A DNA stretch of 64,000 nucleotides from Penium margaritaceum (taxonomy: Eukaryota; Streptophyta; Zygnematophyceae; Desmidiales; Peniaceae). The stretch is from assembly GCA_023375785.1 (NCBI GenBank), contig SZWC01009414.1, positions 34,819-98,818 of the forward strand, given 5' to 3'. Position numbers and translations under genes: made by a program. The notes below the pieces were generated by a model. The model was not told the origin of the DNA and searched no databases. It saw nothing but the letters and a program-made list of their open reading frames with translations. Shown piece after piece: positions 38,116 to 49,995 of this stretch. Every line of letters begins with the position of its first letter. Within the stretch, counting starts at the first letter, position 1.

Positions 38116-38769
38116 TGTTAATGCGCCGGATAGCAACGGTCTAGAAAACGGGTCCCGACATGGGAGGCCGCCAACCGCTCTTGGTATTGCAACCAAGATA
38201 ACATATTATCCTCGAATGAGAGATCCACACTTTAGGTTCGTTTGGTTTGCAACCTCACGAGGTCCGCATGTTGGTCTTTAGTGTCTACCTTTGGTTGGAC
38301 ACTCAGTGAGGAGTCTCAAAGGCAAGATCTGTAAATGGATGCATGCAAGGTTTCATGCTTTTGTACTTGCAGAGCTTTGCTAAAGCTTTTGTTTGTAGTG
38401 GCTCCACTGGAGCCAACCTCAACCTACAATCCTACATGGCGCTTCCTTGGACCACCAAGTGTCATCCTCAGGCCACGCTGTAGTAAGCTTCCTAGAAGCT
38501 TCCTGTCCCAATTTGGGCCACAAAGAAAATTGTGGCTGTCACAGGGTTTGAGCCCGCGACCTCTTGTTTGAGACTTCGGTGCCTATTCAACCATGCCAAA
38601 AAGGTATCGTTCCTATGATGAGCCACAGGGGACATACCCATCATGGGTAGTTCATTCCTGGCCAATCCCAAAACCGACCAAGGGGACGTACTCCATAGAG
38701 CAGTGCCTGCCATGTTTGTATGTGTAGCTAGCTAGCTAGGCAGTGGACAAGGTGCATACTATTTCAACA
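38116..38769 (-). repeat. Copia-1 5' LTR
   Basis: 654 bp, TGTTAATGCG to TTTCAACA. The sequence just inside it reads GGGTTATGGGCCCACA on the element strand, the same word that follows the Copia-2 and Copia-3 LTRs, so it is probably the primer-binding site of this lineage. Confidence 0.85.
38541..38597 (-). other. tRNA-like A-box/B-box segment inside Copia-1 5' LTR
   Basis: Same segment as in the other LTR: B-box-like GGGCTCAAACCC (about 38,544-38,554) and A-box-like TGGCATGGTTGAATAGG (about 38,581-38,597). Its presence in both LTRs means it was part of the LTR before this insertion. Confidence 0.6.
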
Positions 38770-38774
38770 AAGAC

Positions 38775-41311
38775 CTTTTTGACCAACTCCAAGGTGCAAA
38801 AATACTTTTGTCCTTGGATTTATCTCAAGGGGACCATCAAATCCGCATCACAGAAGATGATGTGGCCAAAATCGCATTTCGAATGCACATGGGACAGTAT
38901 CACTTCCGAGTGTTATGCTTCGGGCTTACGAATGCCCCGACAACCTTCCTAGAAGAAATGATCCGAACGTTTGCCAAGCAACCCAGACAGTTTGTCTTGG
39001 TTTACCTTGATGACATTCTAGTTTTCCCCAAATCAATGGAAGAGCACTTAGAACATCTGTGCAAAGTTCTCGCAATCCTCGGTAAGAGAAATTATATGCA
39101 TCAGTGAGCAAGTGGAAGTACTCACAAGATGAGCTTGAATACCTTGGACACATCGTCGGCATCCGTGTTGATCCACAAAAGGTCCAAGTCGTTGTGGACT
39201 TGCCACGCCCTGAAAATGTTGGGCAGATTTGGTCTTTCCTCGGCCTTACAAACTACTTTTGATGGTTTATGCAAGGGTATTCAATCCTGGTAGCACCGCT
39301 AACCAGGCTCACGCGAAAAGACATGCGCTAGGAATGGACACCTGATTGCGAGAACACTTTTCTCAATGTCAAAGATCTTCTATCCACAACGCCCGTCCTA
39401 GCTCTTCCGGATCCATCGCAACCATGGGAGGTTCGATGTGATGCGTCACTGGTAGGACTCGGAGCCATCCTCATGCAGAACGGTCACCCATTTGCGTATG
39501 AGGGATCAAGAGCTCCTTGCGGTATTACACGCTTTCAAGATGTGGCGTTGTTACCTCAAGGGTGCTGAAGGGGGTGTGACGGTCGTGACTGACCATAATC
39601 CACTGGTGTTTTTCCAAACGCAACCGAACCTGTCAAGATGACAGGCGCCTTGGAGCGCATACCTGAGCCAATTCTTATTCACATGGGACTATTAGGCAGG
39701 AAGCATCAATGTGGCCGATCCACTAAGCGGAAAGCCTGTGGAAACCAAAGCAACCTCTGAGTTTGGTGGGTGTTTTATGGCCATTGCAACAGCAACAGTA
39801 CAATCACCAGACCCCCCTGCACCTTTGCGGCAACCACCACAAGAGATTATCCATTACAACATTTTCGTAAACAGGATCCGGATGGGATACTGTGTGGATT
39901 ATTGGTTTCAAAACTCTCGAAATTTGGACAAGAACGGCTTGGTGCAGGCCGCAGGAATCTTGTGGCACGGAGAGCAAGTTGTTGCGTCATACTCGGGAGA
40001 CCTTCGAGCAAAGGTTATCTCCCAGTTCCACGACGCGCCAGTTGCAGGTCATGTGGGACCCCAAAAGACCGGGCAGGCACTCTCAGACCACTATTGGTGG
40101 CCAGGATGGAGTGTGGTTGTCCTTAAGTATTGCATGACATGCAACCCACGTCTTCGGAATAAGGCTTGTAACAAGAAGCCTGTTGGAATCCTCCAACAGC
40201 TTCCCCTTCCTAGGACTCCATGGGAGTGCGTCAGCATGGACTTCATTACTGGTCTTCCGGACACGACCCGTGGCCACGATGCAGTAGTAGTGGTTGTGGA
40301 TCTTTTGATGAATATGACACGCTTCATTCCTACAACCACTAACCTGAACGCAGAGGAGACCGCTCGTCTCTTCTTTGAGGGTGTCGTAAAGTACCAAGGC
40401 TTCCCATTGCACATTATCTCCGATCAAGATAAAACATTTGCTAGTATGTTCTGGCAAAAGATGCACGAGTACTTTGGCAGTGAGTCACAAATGTCGATAG
40501 CATTTCACCCTCAAAATGACAGACAAACAGAGCACATGAATGGCACTCTGGAGCAGATGCTCCGTATGTATGTGAACCCTGCCATTCATGATTGGGACAA
40601 ACTTCTAGTACCGTCAGAGTTTGCGGTGAACAACTTGGTGAATGATTCCACACTGATCACACTGTTCGTGTTGAACAATGGTTGGAATCCAGTGGTACCC
40701 TCTTCATTGGTGAAGAAGGGGAGCACAGAAGGGCAGGTTCCTTCCGCTCAAGCCTTTGTCGAGAGCATCGACTCCTTGTTACAGAGGCAAAGGGTCACCT
40801 TCAAGCAGCTCGGCAGCGAAAAAAGGCATATGCCAACAAAGGTCGCCGGGAGGTCTCGTTTGGCATCGGTGCGAAAGTGCTGCTTAACACTAAAAACCTT
40901 CGGCTGAAGTTGCCAGGGGCAAGAAAACTTCTACCGACGTGGATTGGGCCGTTTCCCATTGTGGCACACATCGGGCAAGTGGCATACCGATTGTTACTTC
41001 CACCTAGTATGAAGATACATGAAGTATTTCATGTGAGCCTGCTAGCTCCATACACGACAGACAGAATCATTCAGCCACCACGAGCGGTCCTTCCTACCGA
41101 CGGCCAATACGAGGTCCTTCACCAACTCCTCCACCGAGAACGTACTCTTCGTTCGTGCGTAGTTAGGGAGTACCTCGTTCATTGGGCCGGTTGTGGACCT
41201 GAACATTATTCATGGGAGCCCGAATCTCTCTTGCCCTCAGGGGTGGTCAGCGAGTACCTGAGCGAGCTTGCAACTCACACAGATCGACGCGTGGCAGGAG
41301 GTGCCACCTGA
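38775..41311 (+). other. Gypsy-A pol 3' part: RT, RNase H, integrase, chromodomain
   Basis: Recognisable RT segment LSLDLSQGDHQIRI and YLDDILVFPKS near 38,800-39,060, RNase H to about 39,700, integrase with zinc-binding and DDE core regions about 39,950-40,560, and a chromodomain near the end. The chromodomain places the element in the chromovirus branch of Ty3/gypsy. Fossil; broken. Confidence 0.8.
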
Positions 41312-41598
41312 ACACGGAAAAGTGAACAGCATTCCCACAGGGCAGCATTCATGGACAGCAACCATAGGAGGTTGGGGACGCCCAACATGGTTGTTGCGCG
41401 GATGCTCCAGCCTAAAGGGAGGAGGCCGCTAGACGTGTTGACCTACAAGCTGCAGCTTAGATCCAAGTACCATGCACGTGTTCATTTCTTGCTGGTGATT
41501 GAAATCATTTATTTTCATTCACAATGTTGATGTCTCACTGACTGACAATCCTACTTGTTGTCCATGAACCGGGACGGTTCATAATAAGTGGGGAGGAA

Positions 41599-42281
41599 TG
41601 AAGCGGGAGGGCCGGTCCGGCCCTCCCTCCTCGCTGAAGCAAGGGGTGGTTGTGCACCACCCCTCGCATCAGAGAGGGCTGGCCGGCAGCCAGCACTTCG
41701 CTGGCTGCCGGCCAGCTCGCTGCCGGCCGGCTGGACGGCCGGCGGCCGGCCAAGCGACCGGCTGGCCACCGGCCGGCCAGCCGCCAGCCACCGATCGCGG
41801 CCTCAGCCCGATAGGCGGCTGAGGGCCCACAAGGGCCTCAAGGGCGAGGCATTGTGGCCTCGTGCCCTCGCCCGCTCTCGCCCTCCTCACAAGCGACCAA
41901 GCGAGGATGATGGAGGGGGATGAGGGACAAGAGGCGAGAAGACTGGCGTGAAATCGCCAGCGTGCCTCGCATGCGATGATTTCACACCAGAATGTCAAAA
42001 TGTAAATCAAAGTTCGTTTGCAACAAACTTCCACATAACTCGTGCGAAGACACGAGTTTGAGGTAAAAACCCCCGGTTTGGGTCCCAAAACCAGGGGTAA
42101 GGTTAAAAACAGAAATGAGCCTCCAGAGACTCAAAACATTTGAGTCTTCTTGCTCTGGGTTGTTGATGACGATTGCCCCTCAGTCCTACAAAGGGGGTAA
42201 ACCCCTAACGCGGACTGCAAACGCCATTCCGGAACTCCGACGACGACTTCAGAGCAGGAGCTGGAGACGCGACCCATTACA
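41599..42281 (+). repeat. Gypsy-A 3' LTR
   Basis: Begins TGAAGCGGGAG directly after a polypurine tract and ends CATTACA at 42,281, followed by the target duplication CGAGC. It matches the 5' LTR throughout, including the GC-rich block. Confidence 0.9.
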
Positions 42282-45200
42282 CGAGCATAACCGGCAAGAA
42301 ACAGTAGTCCTTGACCTGTTCTCTAGGGATGGAGGATCAACGGCGTGCAAACTCCGACGCACTCCAGGAACATCAAACAACAACGATGATATTCACAAAG
42401 AATGGCGAAACACGAACCCAACAACCAACGCGGTGACGGACCACTCGAGCTCGGAAAATCCTTCGCCTCTGTCCTTACCCATCGGGATGACATCTAGCAC
42501 AATGGGAGGCATCAGTGAACAAGCGTGAGTCAACAAAGACTTGACCTAAAAGCTGTCACGACTTGAGAGCCTAAATACCAATGTGCTCCAACAACTCAAT
42601 GCAGTAGTGGAGGAGCTTCAGATTTTCCATGTGTGAGAAGACGTAGTCACCGAGAGAAGGGATGGAAGATCAGGATGTGGCTCACAAGTTTAGAGGTGTA
42701 TTTCACCGTTGTTGGGGTCAACGTCAATAAGAGGAAGATTGGCCGTGCGGCCTCGCATTTGCGTGGCAAAGCTTTAAGTTGGTGGTCTGATCTAAAGTTT
42801 TTTACATGGCAGCAAAAGACCAGCGGAGCAAGATTAACGGCTCAAGGAATCGCTCTCACATCGCGGACCATAGATGTACTACCTCTTGAGCAGATTAACT
42901 TTATGTTGTACGAGTCACTCATGCCATCGCAAGTGTGGAGCGACTTTGCACGTAGTTCTCTCGCTCATTTTCAGAAGCTGAAAGGGATGTCTCATGCACA
43001 ATACATGCTCTTATGCCTGCGTCAACAGTTGAACATGGTTCAGTACAAACAGTTTTCTGTTGGATCATCACAAGTTGTAATGCTGCCCCCAACAAAACGT
43101 GTTTCTTCTGCAACAATGGCCTCTAGCGAGATATTTGGTGTCCAATAACCATTCTTGGCATTGAGGACAACCTTTTGTGAATGATTGTAGTTGTTGATCA
43201 CATCAACAACGAAGACCAAAGTTCTCAGATACAAGAATCTAGTAGCTGAAAATCTGAAAACCACATTTATCATCATGGAAAACAAGATATGCAAGAGACA
43301 AAAACTTCTCTCTACTAGACATCGATGCCTTCTGTTAATGCAGTCAATGCAATCAATGTGATCAATGGCTCTGCTGGATTTGTGAGAAGCAGGATCACAT
43401 CTCATGTGATTGTTAGAAACATCACCAATAAACCAACAAAAGGGGAAGTTGCAAAGAAAAAATACGACGTTGGGAAATGGCCTTCAATCATCCTCGAGCA
43501 AGATTTCCTGTACCAAGACAATCCACAGGTGGGTTCGAGCAAAAGATGGGTCTACATGAGCATTGTAGGTATAAAACAACAAATGCCTCTAGCCGAGCGA
43601 CACACAACGTAATGGCATTCATAACAAGTAGCAAAGCTGGAAAAAGTAGAAGGATTTATGGCAGCCATACTACACTGAATGATATCCCTGGGCATGGCCA
43701 AGAGGTACCTGAAGCGCAAGGCTCCAACTTGTCTAGTTCATGTGGAAGCATAAGAAGCAGAAGAAATCTCAGCTGCAAAGGCAACGATGTTAGCCTCGAC
43801 ACCCGAGAAGTTCGCAGTAGTATCAGAGGTATTTGCAACACTCATCGAGGATTTGGAAGGGGTTTTCCCTGATGAACTACCTCGAGAGCTACCTCAAGAG
43901 CTACCTCCTCAACATAACATCAATAAGATAGACCTGAATTCCGGTAGTAGATCAACAGTGAAAAGAACATATCCAATAAGCGATCCCGAACTCACCAAAC
44001 TCAAAATGCAACTCGACAAGATGCTCGGTTAGGGGTTCATCAGACCTTCCAAGTCATCATATGCGGCACGTATACTTTTTTCAAAATAAGAAAACAAGAG
44101 AGATGTACATGTGCATGAACTGCTAAGAGTCTAACAACATCATCATCAAGAACTGCTACACTCTTTTGCGAGCAGAAGAACTTTTCTTCCAGCTCTGTGG
44201 AGCCAAAGTTTCAACAAAATCAACCTACATGTCGACTATCATCAGATCTGTGTATCTGATAAGGACGTAAAAAAGATAGTGTTTCATACTAGATACAGAG
44301 AGTTCAAGATCAGATTTATTCTGTTTGAATTTAAAAACGTCATGGCCCTATTCATGGTGGTGATGAACAACATATTCTGCATGTAGCTTGATTTCTTTGT
44401 GGCCCATGACATCTTGGTGTACAGCCGCACTGGAAGGAGCGGAATGGACATCTTTAAAAAGATTTTGATATTTTGTGAAGCGTGTTTTAAAAGAACTCAA
44501 AGTGCGACTTTGGTTGCCATTTCATAAAGTATCTGCACCACGTTATTGACGCTGGAAGAATCACAATGGACCCAAAAAAGGTGGAGAAAATCTCCGTGTG
44601 AGCAAAAAATACACATATTTGGGATGTCTAATTACTTTTGGGCTTTTACAACTAATAACATCAATTCATTAAGGACTACGCTCGAGTGTCAGTGCTTAGA
44701 TCCGATGTGACTAAAAGGCCACCCAGTAAAATTGGAGGGACTGCAAGCAAGAAGCATTCAACTCTTTGTGAAATCATTTAACCTTGGTGTCAGCCCTACG
44801 ATAGGCACATTAAACGGTGGACAATAGCATGGCAACTGATGCCTCTGACCAAGCCATTGAAGCCATTCTCCTCCAATACCGGTCTCGAACATGTGATGAA
44901 AACTTCGCGGGCCGTAACTCAACTACGCTATGCAGGAACACGAAATTCTATCAGTGTTGTACGTGTTCAAAATATAGTGGAGTTACCTAAAATGATGATG
45001 ATGCATCGTCCGTACCAACCATCACACACAAAAATGTCTGAAGACTCAGCCAAACCTAAGCCATCGACAAACTCGATGAATGGAGTTCCTTGAGTCTAAC
45101 TTTGCCTACAACATCAAGTACCTGCCTGGAAAAACTAGTCGGCAAATGCTCTGAGTGGGTGACCAGATTTAATGGCATAGATTAGCATGTTGCTCCTCGA

Positions 45201-45942
45201 ATGAGACCATTACCTTGCAAGAATTCTCACAATACGTTACAAGGAGTTTGACGGGTACGATTAGACCAAGTTCAGGTTGGACAACCCGTACTAGTAACGG
45301 CAATTCATTTGCAAGGCCTTTGGTCCATCAAACAACGAGCTGGAAAGAATGTTGTTGGATGAATGCCATGACAGCAGTCTGCGTGGAAATTTGGGTGACA
45401 AGATTCTTAAGAAGCTGACAAAATTGTATAGGTGGTACAAGATGCATGCCGATGTGGCTGCCTTCTACATATCGTGTGGCACCTGTCAGAGACAAATCCC
45501 ATAACATGATGCCAACCAGTCTACTCCAACCCTTAAACTCTTTTGACAAAACCGTGGGCTGAAATCAACATGGATTTTGTGTTGGGACTGCCTAGTAATC
45601 CTACCGGATATGACACCCATGTTCATCGTGGTGGAGAGATTTTCAAAAATGTCACAGTTCATCCCAACGACGACCACTGTTACCGTAGAAGGAATAGTAC
45701 ATCTATTTCTGAACCAAATCATACCGCTGCATGGCGTACCACGTACCATCATCTTGCGACAAAGACAGCCACCTTTCTGGACATTTTTGGCTTCTAATTG
45801 ATCATGCGTTATGGTAGTCGGATCCAGCAACGGATGATGTTCCATGCACAGACCAACACAAAAGCAAAGCAGACCAATCAATTGCTCAAACAACTTCTCT
45901 TCAGGTTATGTGAGTCCAATGCTATCGATTGAGAAGCCAAGT

Positions 45943-47699
45943 TACCAAATGCCGCCCTTTCCGCCACTTCCTCGGCTCCCACTTTTGCCACCGTGCGTTT
46001 TGGTGACAAGAGCCGATGAGGAAGACGAGGACTCCGCGCAGCTCTGTCGCTGCGCATCGTTGTGGATGTACTCTGCAACCGCGCCATAGGTGAGCTTGTC
46101 CTTTGACCATCCTCCAAGGACGGTGATGACTGGGCCCCAACTGTCAGGTAGGGCCATGAGGAGGGCCATCGCCTGCAGCTGCGTGTCGATCTTCCACCCC
46201 AAGTCATTGCATTGCGAGGCGAGCGACTCGATCTGCTGCATGGCGGAGATGACATCATCTCCCTCCTCGATTCTCACCGTGAGGAGTCGCTTCATCGCGA
46301 AGATTTTGTTCGCGAGCGACTTGGATTGGTCGATGGCACAGAGCTTTTGCCAAGCTTCATCTGCCAGCTTGCAGCCTTGGAAGTAGCCCCACTGCGACTC
46401 GGCTGTCCCGGACACCAGGAGCATGAGCGCCTCTGTGTTCTTCTTTTCGAAGGCCTGCTTCTCCGCGTCCGTAGCAGACGCCTATGTGAGCACTTCCTTT
46501 TCCAACATGACATCCAGCAGCCCCTCGAACTGCCACCTCCATAGCCCAAAGCCCGGGCCGTCCGCATACTTCTGAATGGGCTGCGTCTCCTTCTGCGCCA
46601 TGTGCGTAGCTGCTACTCTGACGAGTTCTCATAACTTCACGGCGACGTCCAAGATGACGATCCCGTGCGCTGCGGAAGACGTGAACGTTGGAGGCGCTCA
46701 AACCCGTGGGCCCATAACCCTTTTTCAGGGTGGAATCTGCGTGGTGCAGTCCCAAATTTTGTCTAATCGTCTCTATTGGTTCACATCTACTGTTTTGGGC
46801 GAATCTGAGACTGAGCGTGAGCTTTCTGGTCGCCTTACGCTATGTGAGCAGGAATTTAGAGACAACCAGTTTGCGAAGGGAATAACGTCATTTTGCGTTA
46901 GTTTTTTAACATAAACATGATCACAACATTTACAGGGCTAGTCATGAGCGTTCCATTGCACCAAACCGTGCACAATTCGGCCAAGCGTAGCTCAAGTTGT
47001 GCTTGCCAAAGCACAGGTCTCACCCACCACAGAAGCCTGACGCCGCCACTCGCCGTGGCGCCTTCGTTCACGTGCGAAGCGCCTTTCCCAAGGCGCATAT
47101 CCCATTGCACATGGTGTGGGGGTCCCCTGCACTGTTTCCACACATCCTACCCACTTTTGGGTCGTGTTTGGTGATGGGGTGTGACGAGGTTCGAAACCTG
47201 TCCATGGACCTGCAGTCAGAATTTTGACCAAGTCCCCGAGTAACAAAATGTACTACTGAGTTCCAGACGTCGAGCCATGATTTTGGCTAAGTCCCTCAGT
47301 AACAACATGCACTACCGGATCCGGTGGATGATCCACCTGATTAGGCGGATCATCCACCGGACGCCTCGGCAGGCCTATGGGAGCATTTTCTCCAAATGGT
47401 ATTTTTGTTACTCGGTCCGGTCAATTATCGACCGGATTTCGAGTCGCAGCCGGCTCCCAGAGCCGCTGCGCATACCCCGACTTTGGAAGGCCATATCTCC
47501 CTCGATACTTGTCTGATTCCAGCGAAACAACTTCCACCGGATTCAACAACTTGTCAACTTTCAGGGGAAATCCTCTATTTTAGGATCCGAGCAATATTTG
47601 AGTCTCTAGATCCACCGGAGCGGCGTTTCCACTTTCTGGCGGCTCGTCGGCGCCTCCCGGCGCTGCACTTGGGCATGCGGAGGGGCAATTTTTCAACCA
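45943..47699 (-). mobile_element. Copia-3: LTR plus gag remnant, same family as Copia-2
   Basis: Minus-strand LTR at about 46,725-47,699 (975 bp) followed by the GGGTTATGGGCCCAC word and a gag region (46,680-45,943; MAKR-type helical domain with MKRLLTVRIEEGDDVISAMQ). Nothing beyond gag is present. It abuts Gypsy-B integrase on its left and Gypsy-B-family LTR sequence on its right. Fossil remnant. Confidence 0.85.
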
Positions 47700-47704
47700 C
47701 TTCT

Positions 47705-49985
47705 TGATTGCGCAGGAATTTCAAAGAGATGCACCTGGATTCTCTTGAATCCCCCCAACTTCTTTGTAGAGCTGCTATGAAAACAGCCACTCACGACATG
47801 GCCTCACATGAATCGTTCGGCTCGAGCGCCAAGGACCCAACATATGCGTCACTCTCATTCTTGGCATTGTACGTATGTTCTCGACTCACTTGGCATTCTT
47901 CATCGAAATACATCTACTGGTTAATACAAATGATTCATTTGTCCCAAATCCTTGAATCGTCTTTTGTCCCGCACATCATTCCTGTGAACTACCTACATTT
48001 CTCTCGATGCAACAAGAGCCAGGGTTTACCTTCTTACTCCACGGTAGGACCCACATTCCCAGATCCAGACGTCAAATCTAAAAATGAGGGGGGTATCTCA
48101 TGGCCACTGATGCATCCAATTGAGCTATCGGTGCTGTTCTCCTCCAAGACAATGGCGATGGAGAACAGCCGGTGACGCATGTTTTATGAAGTCTGTGTGG
48201 ACCAGAACTAAAATATGTGTAACATGAAAAAGAAATGCCCAGTCATGCATGCATTCAAGACACGGTACTATTACTCGTAACACTGGCAATGCATTGTCCA
48301 CAATGACCTTTACACATTCAATTATTTCAAGACTCAGCCAAATCTAAGGCGTCAACAAAATCAATGGATGCACTTCCTTCAGTCCAGCTTTGATTATGAA
48401 GTTAAGCACTGGAATAGGAAAAAATGCATGAAACTCTATACGGCAATTTCAAGACCTCATGGCCAAAATTAACACGTTGCTTGTCAAAAAAGACCCGCAC
48501 CTCTACAGGTTGTTTGTGAATTGTTACCAATAGTTTAGCAGGTACGAAAAGACTAAGGTTTGGTTCGACAACCCCTACTAGTGATGGTGATTCACTAGCC
48601 AGTTTGTAGTACCACCAAACAAGAAGTTGTGATCAATGCTATTGGAGGAGTTCCATGACATAGGTCCAAGAGGACGCTTTGGCAAGAAAAAAACACTCAA
48701 GAATATGGCAAAGTAATAGTCTGGCGTGGCAAAAGTTTGTAAACTGTGTAACAACATGGACTTTGTATCAAGGTTGCTTTTCTCTCTTGAGGGCTATAAA
48801 GCTATTCTTGTGGTGGTGGATCCATTTTTGAAAGTTTTCTCGCTTCATTATTGTGACAACCACAGTCATTGAAGAAGGAGCAGCATGAATGTTTCTTAAT
48901 CAGATCATGCAACTACACAACATTCAAAGCACCATCATCGGAAACAGAAAAGGGCTACCTCAGTATCCGTTTTTGGCGTAAACAAATGACCTAATATGGC
49001 AGTAAAATCTTGATTTCTATGGCCTTACATCCTCAAACCAATGGGAAAACCAAGGGGACCAATCAGATTCTTGAGCAACTCCTTTGCACCTTATTGAAAC
49101 CGCATGACACCGATTGAACAGTAAAGTTGTTGACTCCTACACTTGTGTACAGCTCAACAACTTCCACAATTATGGGTAGAATTTCGTTCCAGGTCGTTTA
49201 CGCCAAACTTCCTACCACACCAGCATGACTTTAGAGCCAGAGCAATGTTCTCACGGTTTATATCCACTGTCGGGACTTCTGCAGGGTCTTGGAGGAAACA
49301 CACTAGATCCTCATGAAGACGCAAGAAGCTATAAAACAAGTAGTAGACCGACATTGCAGCGATGATATGTTTGGCACTAATGATCGCATCCTAGTCAACT
49401 CAGCAAACATCAAAATCCATGGACAAGACTTTTCCAAGCTCAAACATTGATCGTTGGGCCTGTCAAAAAATGAATGAGTAAAAACTCCAGTCGTCGCTCA
49501 CCTTCCAAAACTGGAAAGCATGGAAACTGAATGAGAAGTCTCACACATGACATAAGCTTCAACGCAGGGGTTAGTAGCTCAGTGTGGCATGATACATGCA
49601 ACGTTTCAGCACAATCATCACACGTAGTAACATCACCCACAAAGAACCATATTTCTACTACAAAACGGCCTCAAACATGACATCCAAGGAGAAATTTTCA
49701 TATTCACCATCCAAGATGACCTTCCCTGAATGATCGCCGCACTTGATGACATCATCAATGCCGACTATAATATGGCGTTTCAGGCGCAGCTTGGTTTGAG
49801 CTTTGAATACCTAATACATACCTTATTGGGCTTCCTGCTGTTGAATTTATGCACTTAACTTGCTTGACATTTTTAATGGAAGTACACTTACTATTTGGAC
49901 AAAAAAATGTCTCAGTTGCTTGAATCGTCTTCCGGTCTGCACCTCATCCCTGTGATCCATCCACGTTCCGCGCAACGTAACACTC
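47705..49985 (+). mobile_element. Gypsy-C: relic of the Gypsy-B family
   Basis: Parts seen, in this order: LTR piece 47,720-48,014; RNase H-like sequence about 48,080-48,450; integrase about 48,500-49,240 (ALHPQTNGKTKGTNQILEQL, then MGRISFQVVYAKLPTTPA); a gag-like piece about 49,440-49,800; and another LTR end with primer-site-like sequence about 49,920-49,995. The order shows it is a composite of rearranged pieces or of more than one copy. Heavily broken; old. Confidence 0.7.
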
Positions 49986-49995
49986 AGGTCGGAGC

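Larger units (their letters stand above)
29303..38769 (-). mobile_element. Copia-1: Ty1/Copia element inserted in Gypsy-A reverse transcriptase
   Basis: LTRs are at 29,303-29,957 (3') and 38,116-38,769 (5'; an assembly join duplicates part of it from about 37,822). The flanks are AGGAC (29,298-29,302) and AAGAC (38,770-38,774), a near-perfect 5-bp target duplication. Minus-strand parts: gag about 37,350-36,400 with zinc knuckle CHNCGKAGHWARDC; GAG-preintegrase and integrase about 36,450-35,560 (YFLTFIDNYSRKLW); then Copia-2 inserted; reverse transcriptase about 31,670-30,700; RNase H about 30,430-30,020 (ADCMTKPLESDLH); purine tract next to 29,957. LTRs differ at roughly one site in eight over 235 bp, so it is old. 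Broken, several defects. Confidence 0.88.
24297..42281 (+). mobile_element. Gypsy-A: chromovirus-like Ty3/gypsy element inserted in Gypsy-B
   Basis: LTRs are at 24,297-24,993 and 41,599-42,281, with a perfect 5-bp target duplication CGAGC at 24,292-24,296 and 42,282-42,286. Parts in order: primer-binding site near 24,994-25,010 (TCTCAGAGCC core); leader to 25,850; gag about 25,851-27,960 with an RGG-rich tail; protease about 28,400-28,900; start of reverse transcriptase to 29,302; Copia-1 inserted; rest of reverse transcriptase and RNase H from 38,775; integrase about 39,711-40,900 (with VSMDFITGLP); C-terminal chromodomain about 41,150-41,250 (EYLVHWAGCGPEHYSWEPES); polypurine tract about 41,586-41,597. 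The two LTRs differ at roughly one site in nine over the first 270 bp, so it is old. Broken, with several defects besides the insertion. Confidence 0.9.
23560..45942 (+). mobile_element. Gypsy-B: old Ty3/gypsy LTR element, host of nested insertions
   Basis: Parts seen: 5' LTR ending at 24,158; a primer-binding site resembling an initiator-Met tRNA site (TGATATCAGAGCCT, 24,160-24,173); and a short leader to 24,296. After the inserted Gypsy-A come further leader (from 42,287), a gag region (about 42,600-43,170, with AASHLRGKALSWWSDLK), a protease-to-reverse-transcriptase region (about 43,330-44,600), RNase H (about 44,800-45,110, MATDASDQAIEAILLQ) and integrase (about 45,180-45,940). The right edge abuts Copia-3. 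Continuity across Gypsy-A is supported by the matching leader of the related relic Gypsy-D. A fossil with many breaks; old. Confidence 0.8.
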
